Shown: positions 40,577-50,912, numbered from the stretch's first letter. The stretch: DNA of 64,000 bases from Pseudomonas syringae (GCF_023278085.1 NZ_CP066265.1:4412501-4476500), one strand, 5' to 3'. Notes: generated from the letters alone by a model not told the origin. Numbers and translations are program-made.

Positions 40577-41413
40577 TCAAACCAGCAGCGTCCACACGGC
40601 AAAACCCGCGTACCAGACGATTGCCGCGCGGACCAGCAATTCCCAGAGCATATCCAGGCTGGCAACACCTTCCGGACCGATGACCGGGGAAGGCACTTCG
40701 CTGGCGGCGCAGCCGGCACGAGTGACCAGTTGCATGGAACTGATGTTCCAGTTGAGCAATTCGTGGAGCATGACCCGACTGACCGCCACGAAATTGCCGA
40801 CCAGCGCGAAGCTGGCAGCCAGCAACCTGACCGGTAGCCAGTCAAACGCATGACGCAACTGCCCTGCCCGCTCGACCAGCGCCGGGGTCGTGCCATGGTC
40901 AGCGGCAAGTGCCAACAGCCGGTAGGCCAGTGCAGCCACCGGGCCGAGTACGAAATACCAGAAGATGACTGCGAAGAAACTCTGAAAGGCCTGCCACAAC
41001 ATGAAGCTCTGCACGCCCTGCAAGAGGTGCTCGCTGTCATCGGCCTGCACGCCCATGTCGCGCTCGGCCACATGCACCGCAGCCTGAGTATCACCGCGTC
41101 GACAGGCATCACGAAAAGGCCCGAGCACGGCAATAAGGTCAGTGCGGCCGAGGCTGTAGATCAGCACCAGCAAATGAATCGGCAGGACCAGCCAGCCATA
41201 AGCCACCGAGCCGACAATCGTCAGTGCCAGTTGCAGCAGCAGGACCGGCACAAGCACCAGCAACGCCAGCGTGAGCCAGGGGCGTGCGGCGGTTCGCGGG
41301 CTGGTTTCAAGCTTTGTCAGCTCTTTCAACCATGGACCATCACGCTGTACCCGCTGGCGCAGTGCCGAAAATTTCTCTATGCAGACCGCCAGCAGTAACA
41401 CCAGAAAACTCAT
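40577..41413 (-). CDS. ampE: AmpE, inner-membrane protein of the ampDE unit
   Basis: 278 residues with about four membrane segments and the AmpE/CobD-like motif WFVLGPVAALAYRLL. Its role in beta-lactamase induction is modest and poorly understood. It starts 15 nt after ampD ends. Confidence 0.9.
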   Translation of the reverse strand: MSFLVLLLAVCIEKFSALRQRVQRDGPWLKELTKLETSPRTAARPWLTLALLVLVPVLLLQLALTIVGSVAYGWLVLPIHLLVLIYSLGRTDLIAVLGPFRDACRRGDTQAAVHVAERDMGVQADDSEHLLQGVQSFMLWQAFQSFFAVIFWYFVLGPVAALAYRLLALAADHGTTPALVERAGQLRHAFDWLPVRLLAASFALVGNFVAVSRVMLHELLNWNISSMQLVTRAGCAASEVPSPVIGPEGVASLDMLWELLVRAAIVWYAGFAVWTLLV

Positions 41414-41428
41414 CGTTTGTCCCTCACA

Positions 41429-41977
41429 TCAATCCAGCAAAGCGGCTCGAAACTTGGCCCAGTCAAAGCAGGGTCCCGGATCTGTCTTGCGTCCCGGCGC
41501 GATGTCACTGTGGCCACAGATACGCTCGGGCGTGATCGCTACAAAAGCCTTTCGCAACTGGCGCGTCAGGTCAATCAGCGCGTGGTATTGCGCCTCGCTG
41601 AAAGGCTGTTCGTCCGTACCTTCCAGCTCGATGCCGATGGAAAAGTCGTTGCACCCCTCACGCCCATCAAAACTCGACACCCCGGCGTGCCATGCACGAT
41701 CAAGACAAGAGACGAACTGAATGACATCGCCATCACGTTCAATCAGAAAATGCGCCGACACCCGCAAATCGGCAATGCCGGCAAAGTACGGATGCTCGGT
41801 GGTGTCCAGTCGATTCTGAAAAAAGGCCTGCACCTTGCCGGTCTTGAACTGCGCCGGTGGCAGGCTGATGTTGTGGATCACCAGCAGCGAGATCTCACCG
41901 TCAGGTCGCGCATTGAAGTTGGGCGAAGGGCAATGCTGCACGCCAGCGCACCAACCGCTTGCGGAGTCCAGTTGCAT
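41429..41977 (-). CDS. ampD: 1,6-anhydro-N-acetylmuramyl-L-alanine amidase AmpD
   Basis: 182 residues. Zn-amidase_2 domain with ligands in SLLVIHNISLPP, AWHAGVSSFDGR and GHSDIAPGRKTDPGP. It recycles anhydromuropeptides in the cytosol and keeps ampC uninduced. The start at MQLDSASGW has AAGGAG eight bases upstream. Confidence 0.95.
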   Translation of the reverse strand: MQLDSASGWCAGVQHCPSPNFNARPDGEISLLVIHNISLPPAQFKTGKVQAFFQNRLDTTEHPYFAGIADLRVSAHFLIERDGDVIQFVSCLDRAWHAGVSSFDGREGCNDFSIGIELEGTDEQPFSEAQYHALIDLTRQLRKAFVAITPERICGHSDIAPGRKTDPGPCFDWAKFRAALLD

Positions 41978-42127
41978 GAATGCTCCTTGAGCGGAGGAAA
42001 TGGATGACACCGATTATGCCCGCGATGCATGCGGAGGTGGGGGTTGATATAGACCTCTTGCGCAGGAAACAGCCCGAATAGACTGCTCGTGGCGCTCTGT
42101 GTCACACGTCTGCAGTCTTGCGAGAAA

Positions 42128-44383
42128 TCAGGCGCCCTTGAGCTTGCGCAGGGTGCCGATCACTGATTCCAGCGCTCGGTCAAACAGCAAGGCGTCGTCG
42201 AGGACGCGTACCGCACCGCGGCGAAACTCGACGGCGAGGCCGACGCGGGTCTTTTCCAGCACTTTCATGCCAGTGCGATTGACGAACACATAACGGCCGG
42301 TCGGCTCGACAATGGCCGTCAGCTTGCAGCGCAATTTGTGCTCTTCGTCTTCCTGAATTTCGACCCAGCAACCGACCCGCAACGTGTCGACCATCTGCAG
42401 GCCGGCATCATCGTCAGGCAATTGCACAACCGGTTCGTTGAGCAACCGCTCTTCAGGGGCAATCAGGACAATTTCCTCGACCACCGCCATCATCGGCGGA
42501 CCTGCTGCAACCTCAGTGCCTGATGGCGACGCGTCACCGGCAACATCTTCGCCACTGGCTTCCTGCAGACGCGTGAAATGCTGAAACGCCTGCACATGCA
42601 GCGACTCCAGCTGGCTGAAGAATTCGCTGGTGGCGAACGGATCGAATGCCGCGCTGGTCAGGCCGTCACGCAGGGACTTGAGCAGCCCCGGGACCAGCTC
42701 CAGCAAACGCTGCAACGCCTGTGGGTCGTCATGCAGCTCGACGCTCCAGATCAAGTCGTCCATGGTCGTCAGGCCCGCCTGCCATTCGCCGGACGCTTCA
42801 CCATGCTTGAGGCAGGTCAGCAGCAGCACCTTGCTCCAGGCCTCCTGCAACAGACGCACCACCACTTCCGGCAAGGTGCGCCCCAACAGGCGCTGATTCA
42901 GTTCCTGCTGGACCTGCTGGCGAGCCAGTTCGGCGCGCGCGCGGCCTTCCTCGGCATCGCGGGTACGCTGTTCCAGCAACTCGCTACGACGGCGTTCGTC
43001 ACTGGTAAAGGCCAGAAAATCAGCGAGCAGTTCGGGAAAGATAGACGGATCGTCGTCAAAGTCATTGAGCAGGCGCTGCACGATCTGCTCGACCCGCTGA
43101 TACAGCGAGTCGCGCTGATAATCGTCACGCCCGCCCCAACCCAGGGCTGCAGTGGCAATTTCGTTGAGCAGGCGGCGCGCCGGGTGGCTGCCTCGGCTGA
43201 AAAAGCTCTTGTCGAGCACCGCCACTTTGAGCATCGGAATCTGTAGGCGCCCGATCAGCGCACGCAGCGATGGCGGCAGGTTGCGGTCATCGAGAATGAA
43301 CTCGAACAACATCGCAATGAGGTTGATCACATCCTCGTCGCCCACGCCAACAATCCGCGATTTGCCGGTTTTCACGTTGACCCGCGTCAGCAGCTGTTCA
43401 AGCTGGTTGCGCAGATCGAAGTCATCAGCGGTTTCCTGAGACGGCACATACTGCTGCAAATGGGAGAGCAGACGCAGCAGATCCCTGCTGGAAATCGGAC
43501 GCTCTTCGGCATTAGGCTCGTGACGCGGCACAAGGTTGCCACGCACCTGAAGCAATAACTCCTGCAATGCCGCGAAGACTTCCTGCACGCCTTTATCAAG
43601 CTTGTCAGCCGCTTCACCGAGCGCAGTGTCGGACAACTCGACAGCGCGAGCCCTGGGCGCCGCCCGATCCGATGACCTGCGGGTAGGCAGGACCTTCATG
43701 TCGGGCAATATGCCGGTGGCAATCAGCAGCTGGTTGGCTTCGCCGTACAAATGATCGGTGTTGGTCAGGACATACTTTTCGAACAGTTTGAGGATGATCA
43801 GCTTGACCTTGATCTCCACACCCAGATTGCGTCCCGCCTCAAGAAAGAACCTGCACAGCATTGCCGGCCCCAACGGGTTGCTTTCGTCGGCGATGGGTTG
43901 CGGCACCAGCACGTTGAGGCGCGCAGTGAGCTGGCCCAGCGCAAGGCTGTCACGGCTCATGACCTTGGTGACCATGGCGTCGACGGCCACGGTTTTCTCG
44001 AGATCGTCGTTATGCACCAGCGCCAGCTTGTCGAAAGACACGGCGGCCGGCAGCACGGGGTCCTGAACCTGGTACTGCCCCAGCGACAGAAAGGATTCGT
44101 AGAACTTGTCGAGAAAGCCACGTTCGATGCTTTTGCGCTTGAGACGCAGATCACGCATGGCTTCGAAAAAGATGTTTTGTTCGGTGTTGCTCTGGGCGCG
44201 GTCAGCCATTTCGAACAGCGTGTCGTCGGCGTTATCGAACAGCACCTGCAAGGCGTCTTTGAGCTGCTGTGCCGCCTTGTCGCGAACCTGCAGCAATACC
44301 ACCGGTAACCTGGCCAGCGGAGCGCTGGCCCCCTGCGCAGGAAGCACTTTGCTCAACGGCACTACTTTTTCGTCGTTCGGCAT
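42128..44383 (-). CDS. DUF1631 family protein
   Basis: 751 residues, soluble, mostly helical and charged; the C-terminal ~120 residues (VGCWVEIQEDEEHKLRCKLTAI) look like a PilZ-type or beta-barrel domain. It matches DUF1631, which is conserved in pseudomonads. If the PilZ-like end is real, it could bind cyclic-di-GMP, but RxxxR and D/NxSxxG motifs are not clear. The start at MPNDEK follows GGGGGG. Confidence 0.8.
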   Translation of the reverse strand: MPNDEKVVPLSKVLPAQGASAPLARLPVVLLQVRDKAAQQLKDALQVLFDNADDTLFEMADRAQSNTEQNIFFEAMRDLRLKRKSIERGFLDKFYESFLSLGQYQVQDPVLPAAVSFDKLALVHNDDLEKTVAVDAMVTKVMSRDSLALGQLTARLNVLVPQPIADESNPLGPAMLCRFFLEAGRNLGVEIKVKLIILKLFEKYVLTNTDHLYGEANQLLIATGILPDMKVLPTRRSSDRAAPRARAVELSDTALGEAADKLDKGVQEVFAALQELLLQVRGNLVPRHEPNAEERPISSRDLLRLLSHLQQYVPSQETADDFDLRNQLEQLLTRVNVKTGKSRIVGVGDEDVINLIAMLFEFILDDRNLPPSLRALIGRLQIPMLKVAVLDKSFFSRGSHPARRLLNEIATAALGWGGRDDYQRDSLYQRVEQIVQRLLNDFDDDPSIFPELLADFLAFTSDERRRSELLEQRTRDAEEGRARAELARQQVQQELNQRLLGRTLPEVVVRLLQEAWSKVLLLTCLKHGEASGEWQAGLTTMDDLIWSVELHDDPQALQRLLELVPGLLKSLRDGLTSAAFDPFATSEFFSQLESLHVQAFQHFTRLQEASGEDVAGDASPSGTEVAAGPPMMAVVEEIVLIAPEERLLNEPVVQLPDDDAGLQMVDTLRVGCWVEIQEDEEHKLRCKLTAIVEPTGRYVFVNRTGMKVLEKTRVGLAVEFRRGAVRVLDDALLFDRALESVIGTLRKLKGA

Positions 44384-44750
44384 TACACCCCCCGTCAGGA
44401 ACATACCCGAACCCCATCACAAACGTGGCTTGCCACCCTCGCTTTGTGAAGCGGCTCCCTTGGCGCTGCAAAAAAACGTCAAACCCGTGACGTCAAATAC
44501 TAGTCGAATACTCTTTCAGAAGCATCTTGCAAAAATTTTCATTAACGCCAACGAGACGTGGTCCACATTTATTCGACTGAATGCAAAGCACTCATGAGCA
44601 CCCATAGACCGCGACATTTGCGTTCCATCGCAAACGAATTTGCCAAACCGACCAACTGCACGTTCAGAAAGCCTGCACAGAGCACGGCTGCAGGTGGGTT
44701 AGCAGGTTGCAGTGCCTTATACTCGGACGACTTTGTTAGTGGAGCCCGCT
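44384..44750. other. Divergent intergenic region DUF1631-nadC
   Basis: About 370 bases with no supported gene. A possible nadC -10 (TTATACT, near 44717) lies 30 nt before the start. No repeat or RNA element was seen. Confidence 0.4.
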
Positions 44751-45599
44751 ATGCCGAATGTACAACTTGCCGATCTGACAGCCGAGATCGAAGCCAATGT
44801 GCGCCGCGCATTGCTTGAGGATGTCGGCAGCGGCGACATCACCGCCCAACTGATTCCGGCAGAACGGCTGGCCAAGGCCACGATCATTTCCCGCGATGCT
44901 GCAGTGATTGCCGGGACCGCGTGGGTCGATGCAGTGTTTCGTCAACTCGACCCCCGTGTGGCCGTGCACTGGCAGGTGGTCGATGGCGACCGGGTCAGCC
45001 CGAATCAGGCGCTGTTTCATCTGGAAGGCCCCGCACGATCGCTGCTGACAGGCGAACGCAGCGCGCTCAACTTCCTGCAGATGCTCTCCGGCGTCGCGAC
45101 CCGAGCGCAGTATTTTGCCGACATCGTGGCGGGCACCGGGGTCAAGCTGCTCGATACCCGCAAGACTCTGCCGGGCCTGCGTCTGGCGCAGAAATATGCA
45201 GTGACCTGTGGCGGTTGCCACAATCATCGCATCGGCCTGTATGACGCGTTCCTGATCAAGGAAAACCACATCGCAGCCTGCGGCGGCATTGCTCAGGCCG
45301 TGGATGCTGCGCGCAAGATAGCGCCAGGCAAGCCGGTGGAAGTCGAAGTCGAGAGCCTGAGCGAACTCAAACAGGCGCTGGACGCGGGCGCCGACATCAT
45401 CATGCTCGACGAACTGAGCCTGGAGGACATGCGCGAAGCCGTTCGTCTTACCGCAGGGCGCGCCAGGCTTGAAGCCAGCGGCGGCATCAACGACGACACG
45501 TTGCGGGTGATTGCCGAAACCGGCGTGGATTACATTTCCATCGGTGCGATGACCAAGGATGTGAAGGCGGTGGACCTGTCCATGCGCCTGAGCATCTGA
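44751..45599 (+). CDS. nadC: Nicotinate-nucleotide pyrophosphorylase (quinolinate phosphoribosyltransferase)
   Basis: 282 residues with the QPRTase signatures [39 protein letters not shown] and [12 protein letters not shown]. It makes NaMN from quinolinate and PRPP in NAD synthesis. GTGGAG precedes the ATG. In P. aeruginosa nadC lies close to pilA; here the Ter system separates them. Confidence 0.96.
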   Translation: MPNVQLADLTAEIEANVRRALLEDVGSGDITAQLIPAERLAKATIISRDAAVIAGTAWVDAVFRQLDPRVAVHWQVVDGDRVSPNQALFHLEGPARSLLTGERSALNFLQMLSGVATRAQYFADIVAGTGVKLLDTRKTLPGLRLAQKYAVTCGGCHNHRIGLYDAFLIKENHIAACGGIAQAVDAARKIAPGKPVEVEVESLSELKQALDAGADIIMLDELSLEDMREAVRLTAGRARLEASGGINDDTLRVIAETGVDYISIGAMTKDVKAVDLSMRLSI

Positions 45600-45644
45600 C
45601 GGCTCCACGCACCTACGACGACTACGATTTCGGGAGCAGACGCC

Positions 45645-46727
45645 TTGGACCAATGGTTTGTCATGAACGCGGGCAAGCAGCTCGGCCCGATGGATGCAGC
45701 GGCAGCGCGATTGATTGCGCGTGAAGCGCCCGGAGCCTGGTGCTGGAAACAAGGCATGCCGGACTGGCAGCCGATCTATCAGGTTCAGGAAGTACGCGCC
45801 GTCAAAAAGGATGGCGTAACCCCCTTCCCGGCCCCTGCACCTGAAATGATCCAGCCAAGGCCTTCCGGCCTGCCCGTGCAGGCTTCCCGGACACCTGCGC
45901 CGGTTCCCGCTGCCGCACCGGGCAAACGCCCCTCATTCACCCCGGACCCGAATGCTTCGGGTGGCTTTGGCTTGTCGCAGACCACCGAGGGCGTGGACTT
46001 CAAGCTGTACGGCTCCGAGACCCAGTTCGTCGAGTTGGAACTTGACCCCGGCGAAAGTGCGGTCGCCGAAGCCGGCGCGATGATGTACAAAACCTGCGAC
46101 GTGCAAATGGAGACCATCTTCGGCGACGGCAGTAATCAGTCGTCGGGGCTGCTGGGCTCGCTGTTCGGCGCAGGCAAACGCATGCTCACCGGCGAAAGCC
46201 TGTTCACCACGGTGTTTTCGCAGCAGGGTTCCGGCAAGGGCCGGGTCGCCTTTGCTGCGCCCTACCCGGGCACCATCCTGCCGCTGAACCTGCGCGATTT
46301 CGGTGGCAGGCTGATCTGCCAGAAAGACAGCTTCCTGGCCGGTGCCAAAGGCGTATCCATCGGTATTCAGTTTCAGAAGAAGATCCTGACCGGGCTGTTC
46401 GGTGGTGAGGGTTTCGTCCTGCAAAAGCTTGAAGGCGATGGCTGGGTGTTTGTGCACATGGGCGGCACGGTGCGCAAGATCGAACTGGCTGCAGGCGAAG
46501 GCCTCGATGTCGACACCGGCTGTCTGGCGGCCATGACCCAGACTGTGGACTATGACATCCGTATGGTCGGTGGCGGCATCAAGTCGATGCTGTTCGGCGG
46601 CGAAGGCGTGTTTTTCGCCAGGCTGACCGGTCCCGGCACGGTGTGGCTGCAAAGCCTGCCATTCTCTCGTCTGGCCGGACGCATGCTCGCGGCAGGCCCG
46701 TCCGGTGTGGGCAGAAGCGAACGCTGA
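45645..46727 (+). CDS. GYF-domain / AIM24-like (TIGR00266) protein
   Basis: 360 residues. The N-terminal ~60 residues (MDQWFVMNAGKQLGPMDAAA) are a bacterial GYF_2 domain; a Pro-rich linker follows. The C-terminal ~230 residues are an AIM24/DUF124 domain (ELDPGESAVAEAGAMMYKT, FLAGAKGVSIGIQFQKKIL). Translation probably starts at TTG 45645 with GGGAG upstream. It lies just ahead of the TerF-like gene, and AIM24-type proteins are found in Ter neighbourhoods, so a membrane-associated role in that system is plausible. Confidence 0.85.
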   Translation: MDQWFVMNAGKQLGPMDAAAARLIAREAPGAWCWKQGMPDWQPIYQVQEVRAVKKDGVTPFPAPAPEMIQPRPSGLPVQASRTPAPVPAAAPGKRPSFTPDPNASGGFGLSQTTEGVDFKLYGSETQFVELELDPGESAVAEAGAMMYKTCDVQMETIFGDGSNQSSGLLGSLFGAGKRMLTGESLFTTVFSQQGSGKGRVAFAAPYPGTILPLNLRDFGGRLICQKDSFLAGAKGVSIGIQFQKKILTGLFGGEGFVLQKLEGDGWVFVHMGGTVRKIELAAGEGLDVDTGCLAAMTQTVDYDIRMVGGGIKSMLFGGEGVFFARLTGPGTVWLQSLPFSRLAGRMLAAGPSGVGRSER

Positions 46728-46779
46728 TCGTCGTCATTCGACCGAGGGCCGTATGACGCCCTCTTGCCAAGGAAGAACC

Positions 46780-48012
46780 ATGCAAATCGCTCAAGGCCAA
46801 CGCATTCCGCTTTCTACCCTGATTCAGGGCACTGACCTCACGCTGTCGATCAGCATAAAATCGCCCCATGTGATCGACTACGTGTGCTTCGGCATCGACG
46901 CCAACGGCAAGCTGTCAGACGACCGTTACATGATCTTCTTCAACCAGCCAGACAGCCCGTGCAACGGCGTCAAGCAGGTGAACGGTGGCGACTTTCAGCT
47001 CTCGCTGTCCCGTTTGCCCGCGTCCATAGACCGGCTGGTGTTCACGGCGTCGATTGATGGCGCGGGGGCGATGAGCGATATCCAGTCCAGCCACTTCAAC
47101 ATTCAGCAACAAGGTCGCGAAGCGGCACGTGGCGAGTTCTCCGGTGCCACCTTCTCCGCCGAGAAAGCCATTATGGTGGCCGATATCTACCGCAAGAACG
47201 GCGAATGGCGCATAGCCTCCAACCTGCAAGGCTACAACGCCGGCCTGGATGCGCTGGTCGTGCATTTTGGCGGTGAAATTGCCGACGCTCCGCCTCCCCC
47301 GCCCGCACGAATTTCTCTTGAGAAGAAGATTGCCGACGCTGCGCCGCAACTGATCAGCCTGGCGAAAAAAGCTCAGATCAGCCTGGAGAAAGCCAGACTG
47401 ACCGACACCAAGGCCCGAGTCGGCCTGGTGCTGGACGCGTCAGGTTCGATGAACCCGCAATACACGCGCGGCCATGTGCAGGAAGTGGTTGATCGCCTGA
47501 TTCCGCTGGCGGTGCATTTCGACGATGACGGCGCGCTGGACTGCTGGGCATTCGGTGCCAAGCCGCAGCAACTCGGTTCAGTCACGCTGAGCAACTTTCA
47601 GGACTTCATCAAGACCGACCATGGCGGCTGGAAAGACTGGGAACTGGGCGCACGCGTCAACGACGAGCCCAAGGCGATGCGCATGGTCATCGACTACTAC
47701 AAGAAGTCAGGCGACAAGACGCCGGTCTACATTCTGTTCATCAGCGACGGTGGCGTACACCAGGATCGTGAGATCACCAAACTGATGATCGAGGCCGCCA
47801 AACTGCCGATTTTCTGGCAATTCGTGGGGCTGGGTGGTCGCGGTTACGGGATTCTCGAAAAGCTGGACGACATGGGCGGTCGCGTAGTCGACAACTGCAA
47901 CTTCTTCGCCCTGGACCGTCTGGATGAAATCCCGGAAGAGAAGCTGTATGACTTGCTGATGGAAGAATTTCCGGACTGGCTGAAAGCAGCCAAAAGTGCC
48001 GGGATTTTGTAA
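46780..48012 (+). CDS. TerF-like protein: TerD domain plus vWA domain
   Basis: 410 residues. The N-terminal ~170 residues form a TerD domain (DLTLSISIKSPHVIDYVCFGIDANG, AIMVADIYRKNGEWR). A linker with LEKK/SLEK repeats leads into a vWA domain with an intact MIDAS (DASGS at about 219; then T/S and D at TDHGG and SDGG). AAGGAAGAACC precedes the ATG. It is transcribed toward terE, converging at a shared terminator. Elsewhere terF often follows terE on the same strand. Confidence 0.9.
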   Translation: MQIAQGQRIPLSTLIQGTDLTLSISIKSPHVIDYVCFGIDANGKLSDDRYMIFFNQPDSPCNGVKQVNGGDFQLSLSRLPASIDRLVFTASIDGAGAMSDIQSSHFNIQQQGREAARGEFSGATFSAEKAIMVADIYRKNGEWRIASNLQGYNAGLDALVVHFGGEIADAPPPPPARISLEKKIADAAPQLISLAKKAQISLEKARLTDTKARVGLVLDASGSMNPQYTRGHVQEVVDRLIPLAVHFDDDGALDCWAFGAKPQQLGSVTLSNFQDFIKTDHGGWKDWELGARVNDEPKAMRMVIDYYKKSGDKTPVYILFISDGGVHQDREITKLMIEAAKLPIFWQFVGLGGRGYGILEKLDDMGGRVVDNCNFFALDRLDEIPEEKLYDLLMEEFPDWLKAAKSAGIL

Positions 48013-48035
48013 CTCATTCAGCGGTCGGAACCTCA

Positions 48036-48110
48036 CCTATCGTGCGATGCAGAGCGTCGTGACTGCATTCCACGCAGAGCGCGCGGAACGATAGCCTCGT
48101 AACTGTCGTA
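48036..48110. repeat. Degenerate copy of the P. syringae-type short palindromic repeat
   Basis: CTATCGTGCGATGCAGAGCG ... GGAACGATAG contains a 7-bp terminal inverted repeat (CTATCGT/ACGATAG). It resembles the GTGACGCAGAGCGTCAC / CACGCGGAGCGTGGGAACGA repeat near 18215-18270. It lies between the convergent TerF-like gene and terE. Confidence 0.5.
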
Positions 48111-48133
48111 CCAATGCTTTCAAAAGCCCCAAT

Positions 48134-48165
48134 AAAAAACCCCGCCATCGCTAGCGGGGTTTTTT
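48134..48165. terminator. Bidirectional terminator between the TerF-like gene and terE
   Basis: AAAAAACCCCGC and GCGGGGTTTTTT with a short loop. T tracts on both strands make it suitable to end both convergent transcripts. Confidence 0.88.
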
Positions 48166-48183
48166 ATCGGGCGTTGATCGGGT

Positions 48184-48762
48184 TTAGCCGATTGCAACAC
48201 CGTGAGCTTCTGCCAGCGGTTTCAGACCGCCGACAAAGCCCTGGCCGATGGCCTTGAACTTGAACTCTTCGCCGTTGCGATACAACTCGCCGAAGATCAT
48301 CGCGGTTTCAGTCGATGCGTCTTCCGACAAGTCGTAACGAGCGATTTCCTTGCCGTCAGCCTTGTTCACTACGCGAATGTAAGCGTTCGATACCTGACCG
48401 AAGCTTTGCTTGCGTTCCTCAGCCGAGTGGATGGTAACCGCGAAAACCAGCTTCTTGACCGCAGCGGCCAGGCCGGTGAGCTTGACGGTTACCGACTCGT
48501 CATCACCTTCGCCAGCGCCTGAACGGTTGTCGCCCAAGTGCTCGACCGAACCATCAGCCGATTTCTTGTTGTTGTAGAAAATGAAGCTGTTGTCATCCAG
48601 CACCTTGCCATTTTCGCCAACGATGAAGATGGACGCGTCCAGGTCGAACTCGGTGCCATCGGTAACCCGTGGATCCCAACCCAGACCAACGGTGATTTCT
48701 GTCAGGCCAGGAGCCTCTTTCGACAGGGAAACGTTACCGCCTTTACTCAGACTTACTGCCAT
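48184..48762 (-). CDS. terE: TerD-domain protein TerE
   Basis: 192 residues, one TerD beta-sandwich: [33 protein letters not shown] and [18 protein letters not shown]. The acidic loops are the Ca2+-binding sites reported for TerD proteins. It is the last gene of the terZABCDE run, 38 nt after terD, and is closely similar to it. Confidence 0.93.
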   Translation of the reverse strand: MAVSLSKGGNVSLSKEAPGLTEITVGLGWDPRVTDGTEFDLDASIFIVGENGKVLDDNSFIFYNNKKSADGSVEHLGDNRSGAGEGDDESVTVKLTGLAAAVKKLVFAVTIHSAEERKQSFGQVSNAYIRVVNKADGKEIARYDLSEDASTETAMIFGELYRNGEEFKFKAIGQGFVGGLKPLAEAHGVAIG

Positions 48763-48799
48763 GTTCGTAATCCTTTATATAAAAGTGATTGGACGCGAA

Positions 48800-49375
48800 T
48801 CAGAAATTCATGCCGAAGGAGTTGGCCAACGCTTTCAGGCCACCCTGGAAACCGCTACCGACGGCGCGGAATTTCCACTCACCGTTATTGCGGTACAGCT
48901 CGGCGAAGATCATCGCGGTTTCAGTCGAAGCATCTTCGGCAAGGTCGTAACGAACGACTTCAGCGCCCGACTTCTCATTCACTACACGAATGAACGAGCG
49001 GCTGACCTGACCGAAGTTCTGACCACGGTTTTCCGCGTCATGAATAGTCACCACGAACGCGATCTTGTCGACATCAGCCGGGACGCGCGTCAGATCGACC
49101 TTGACCACTTCGTCGTCGCCATCGCCTTCACCCGTACGGTTGTCACCGGTGTGCTCGACGGAGCCATCAGCACTTTTGAGCTGGTTGTAGAAAATGAAGT
49201 CAGCTTCACTGCGGACCTTGCCATTGGCGCCCAACAGGAATGCGCTGGCGTCCAGGTCAAATGCCTGGCCGTCAGTGGCGCGCGGGTCCCAGCCCAGACC
49301 GATGAGAACATTGGTCAGGGTAGGGTCGGTTTTCGACAGCGAAAGGTTGCCACCTTTTTGCAGAGTCAAAGCCAT
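48800..49375 (-). CDS. terD: TerD, tellurium-resistance TerD-domain protein
   Basis: 191 residues: [33 protein letters not shown] and [18 protein letters not shown]. It differs mainly in surface loops from TerE, so the pair look like a duplication. GGAGATAACC precedes the ATG, and the gap to terC is 27 nt. Confidence 0.94.
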   Translation of the reverse strand: MALTLQKGGNLSLSKTDPTLTNVLIGLGWDPRATDGQAFDLDASAFLLGANGKVRSEADFIFYNQLKSADGSVEHTGDNRTGEGDGDDEVVKVDLTRVPADVDKIAFVVTIHDAENRGQNFGQVSRSFIRVVNEKSGAEVVRYDLAEDASTETAMIFAELYRNNGEWKFRAVGSGFQGGLKALANSFGMNF

Positions 49376-49402
49376 GATTCGGTTATCTCCTTTATCCAGT
49401 GT

Positions 49403-50437
49403 TTACGCTTTTTCTTCAGCCGGTTCTTCTTTGCCCGGGAAGAGCAGGCTGGCGACGATACCGATGATCAGCACGACGACCACAACCAGCAGGCTGGCGT
49501 TGGCGCTGATCTCGTAACCGTGATGGAACAGGTGGTTGGTAGCATTCAGGCCCAGTTTCAAGGCAATGAAGAACAGCAGCGCAATAACCGCTTTCTCCAG
49601 ATGCACCAGGTAGCGCTTCAGGGCTTCAAGTACGAAATACAAGGTACGCAGGCCGAGAATTGCGAACAGCATGGCCGAGAACACGATCAACGGCTCGCGG
49701 CTCACTGCGATGATTGCAGGCACGGAGTCGAACGCGAACAGCACGTCGGAGATCTCCGCCACTACCAGACACAGGAACAGCGGAGTAGCGAACAGCGCGC
49801 CTTTGGCAGCCAGCGTGATACCGGCGTTTTCAGGCTTCTTGATTTCCTCTTCCAGTACCGAGCGACGCACGAAGAAGTTGCTGCCGTGCAGCTTTGGCCA
49901 CACCGGGAACAGTTTCTTGGCGAAGCGATACGCCATGTGCTGCGAGTAGTCGACTTCTTCATCGTCGTCATCGCCGGCACGCAGCATCATGATCGCTGTC
50001 CAGGCAACGATCACCGCGAACACCACTTCGACCCACGGGCCCAGCGCCAGCAGGCCAGTACCGATGGCGACGAAGATGCCGCGGAAAACGATGGCGCCGA
50101 TGATGCCCCAGTACAAAACGCGGTGGCGCAGGCCATCCGGAATCTTGAACCAGGAGAACAACGCCATGAACACGAACAGGTTGTCGACGCTCAGCACTTT
50201 TTCCAGCGCGTAACCGGTGACGAACAGCGTGGCGACTTCAGAGCCGTGCTGTACGTACAGGAAACCGGCGAAAGCCAGCGAAATGGCGACCCAGAAGACC
50301 GACCACGCCGAGGCTTGCGCCAGGGTGATCGGCTTGTTTCCCCGGTGGGAGAACATGTCGATGGCCATGGCCGTAATGGCCAGACCGACGAAAACCGCCA
50401 TCGTGAGTGGAGGGAAGCCTAGAGAGGTGCTTTCCAT
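49403..50437 (-). CDS. terC: TerC, integral membrane protein
   Basis: 344 residues with about nine membrane segments and the acidic in-membrane motifs of the family (GYALEKVLSVDNLFVFMALF; EISDVLFAFDSVPAI). TerC proteins are linked to metal ion (Mn2+) export and co-translocational metalation in other bacteria. In Ter systems TerC anchors TerB and TerD-type proteins at the membrane. Confidence 0.95.
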   Translation of the reverse strand: MESTSLGFPPLTMAVFVGLAITAMAIDMFSHRGNKPITLAQASAWSVFWVAISLAFAGFLYVQHGSEVATLFVTGYALEKVLSVDNLFVFMALFSWFKIPDGLRHRVLYWGIIGAIVFRGIFVAIGTGLLALGPWVEVVFAVIVAWTAIMMLRAGDDDDEEVDYSQHMAYRFAKKLFPVWPKLHGSNFFVRRSVLEEEIKKPENAGITLAAKGALFATPLFLCLVVAEISDVLFAFDSVPAIIAVSREPLIVFSAMLFAILGLRTLYFVLEALKRYLVHLEKAVIALLFFIALKLGLNATNHLFHHGYEISANASLLVVVVVLIIGIVASLLFPGKEEPAEEKA

Positions 50438-50462
50438 TTAACTGCGTTCCTTAGGGTAAAAA

Positions 50463-50912
50463 TTACAGGTCAAAATCGGACGGGTTCAGGCCAAGCTCTC
50501 GACAGATCGTGCGGCAGACTTCCCGCTCTTTCTCATCGAAGCTGCCATCAGCGCCACCGATTGCACAGCAGACGCGCACCAACAGACGGGAGGCATCTTC
50601 TTTCTTCTTGATCTTGCCGATGGTTTTCAATGCCTCGGCACGGCCAATTTCGTAATCGAACTCAAACTTGGAGCAGGCTTCCTGGAAACCCTGAATGACG
50701 TCCTTCATGTCGAAAACTTTCAGTTCCTGAGAGTTCTGAATGAAGCCGGCCATTTTCTGCTTTTCACTGGCGCTGATATCGCCATCAGCGGCAGACACCA
50801 GTGCACAACCGGAAACCACAGCGTCCATGAATTCACGATTCTTGAACTTCGAAACTTCAGTTGCCAGCTTGTCGCGGGCCGCTGTTGCGTTTGTTTTCAA
50901 CCAGTCCAGCAT
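50463..50912 (-). CDS. terB: TerB
   Basis: 149 residues, all helical. Two acidic metal-binding loops are visible: SAADGDISASEKQKM (about residues 38-52) and GGADGSFDEKERE (about 125-137). E. coli TerB is 151 residues. It is thought to bind divalent metal and associate with TerC at the inner membrane. The start at MLDWLKTN has GGGAG upstream. Confidence 0.93.
   Translation of the reverse strand: MLDWLKTNATAARDKLATEVSKFKNREFMDAVVSGCALVSAADGDISASEKQKMAGFIQNSQELKVFDMKDVIQGFQEACSKFEFDYEIGRAEALKTIGKIKKKEDASRLLVRVCCAIGGADGSFDEKEREVCRTICRELGLNPSDFDL

Noticed and set aside
48581..50422. 613-codon plus-strand frame across terE, terD and terC
   Set aside because: It spans three real minus-strand genes and their gaps; no recognisable domain and no conserved start.
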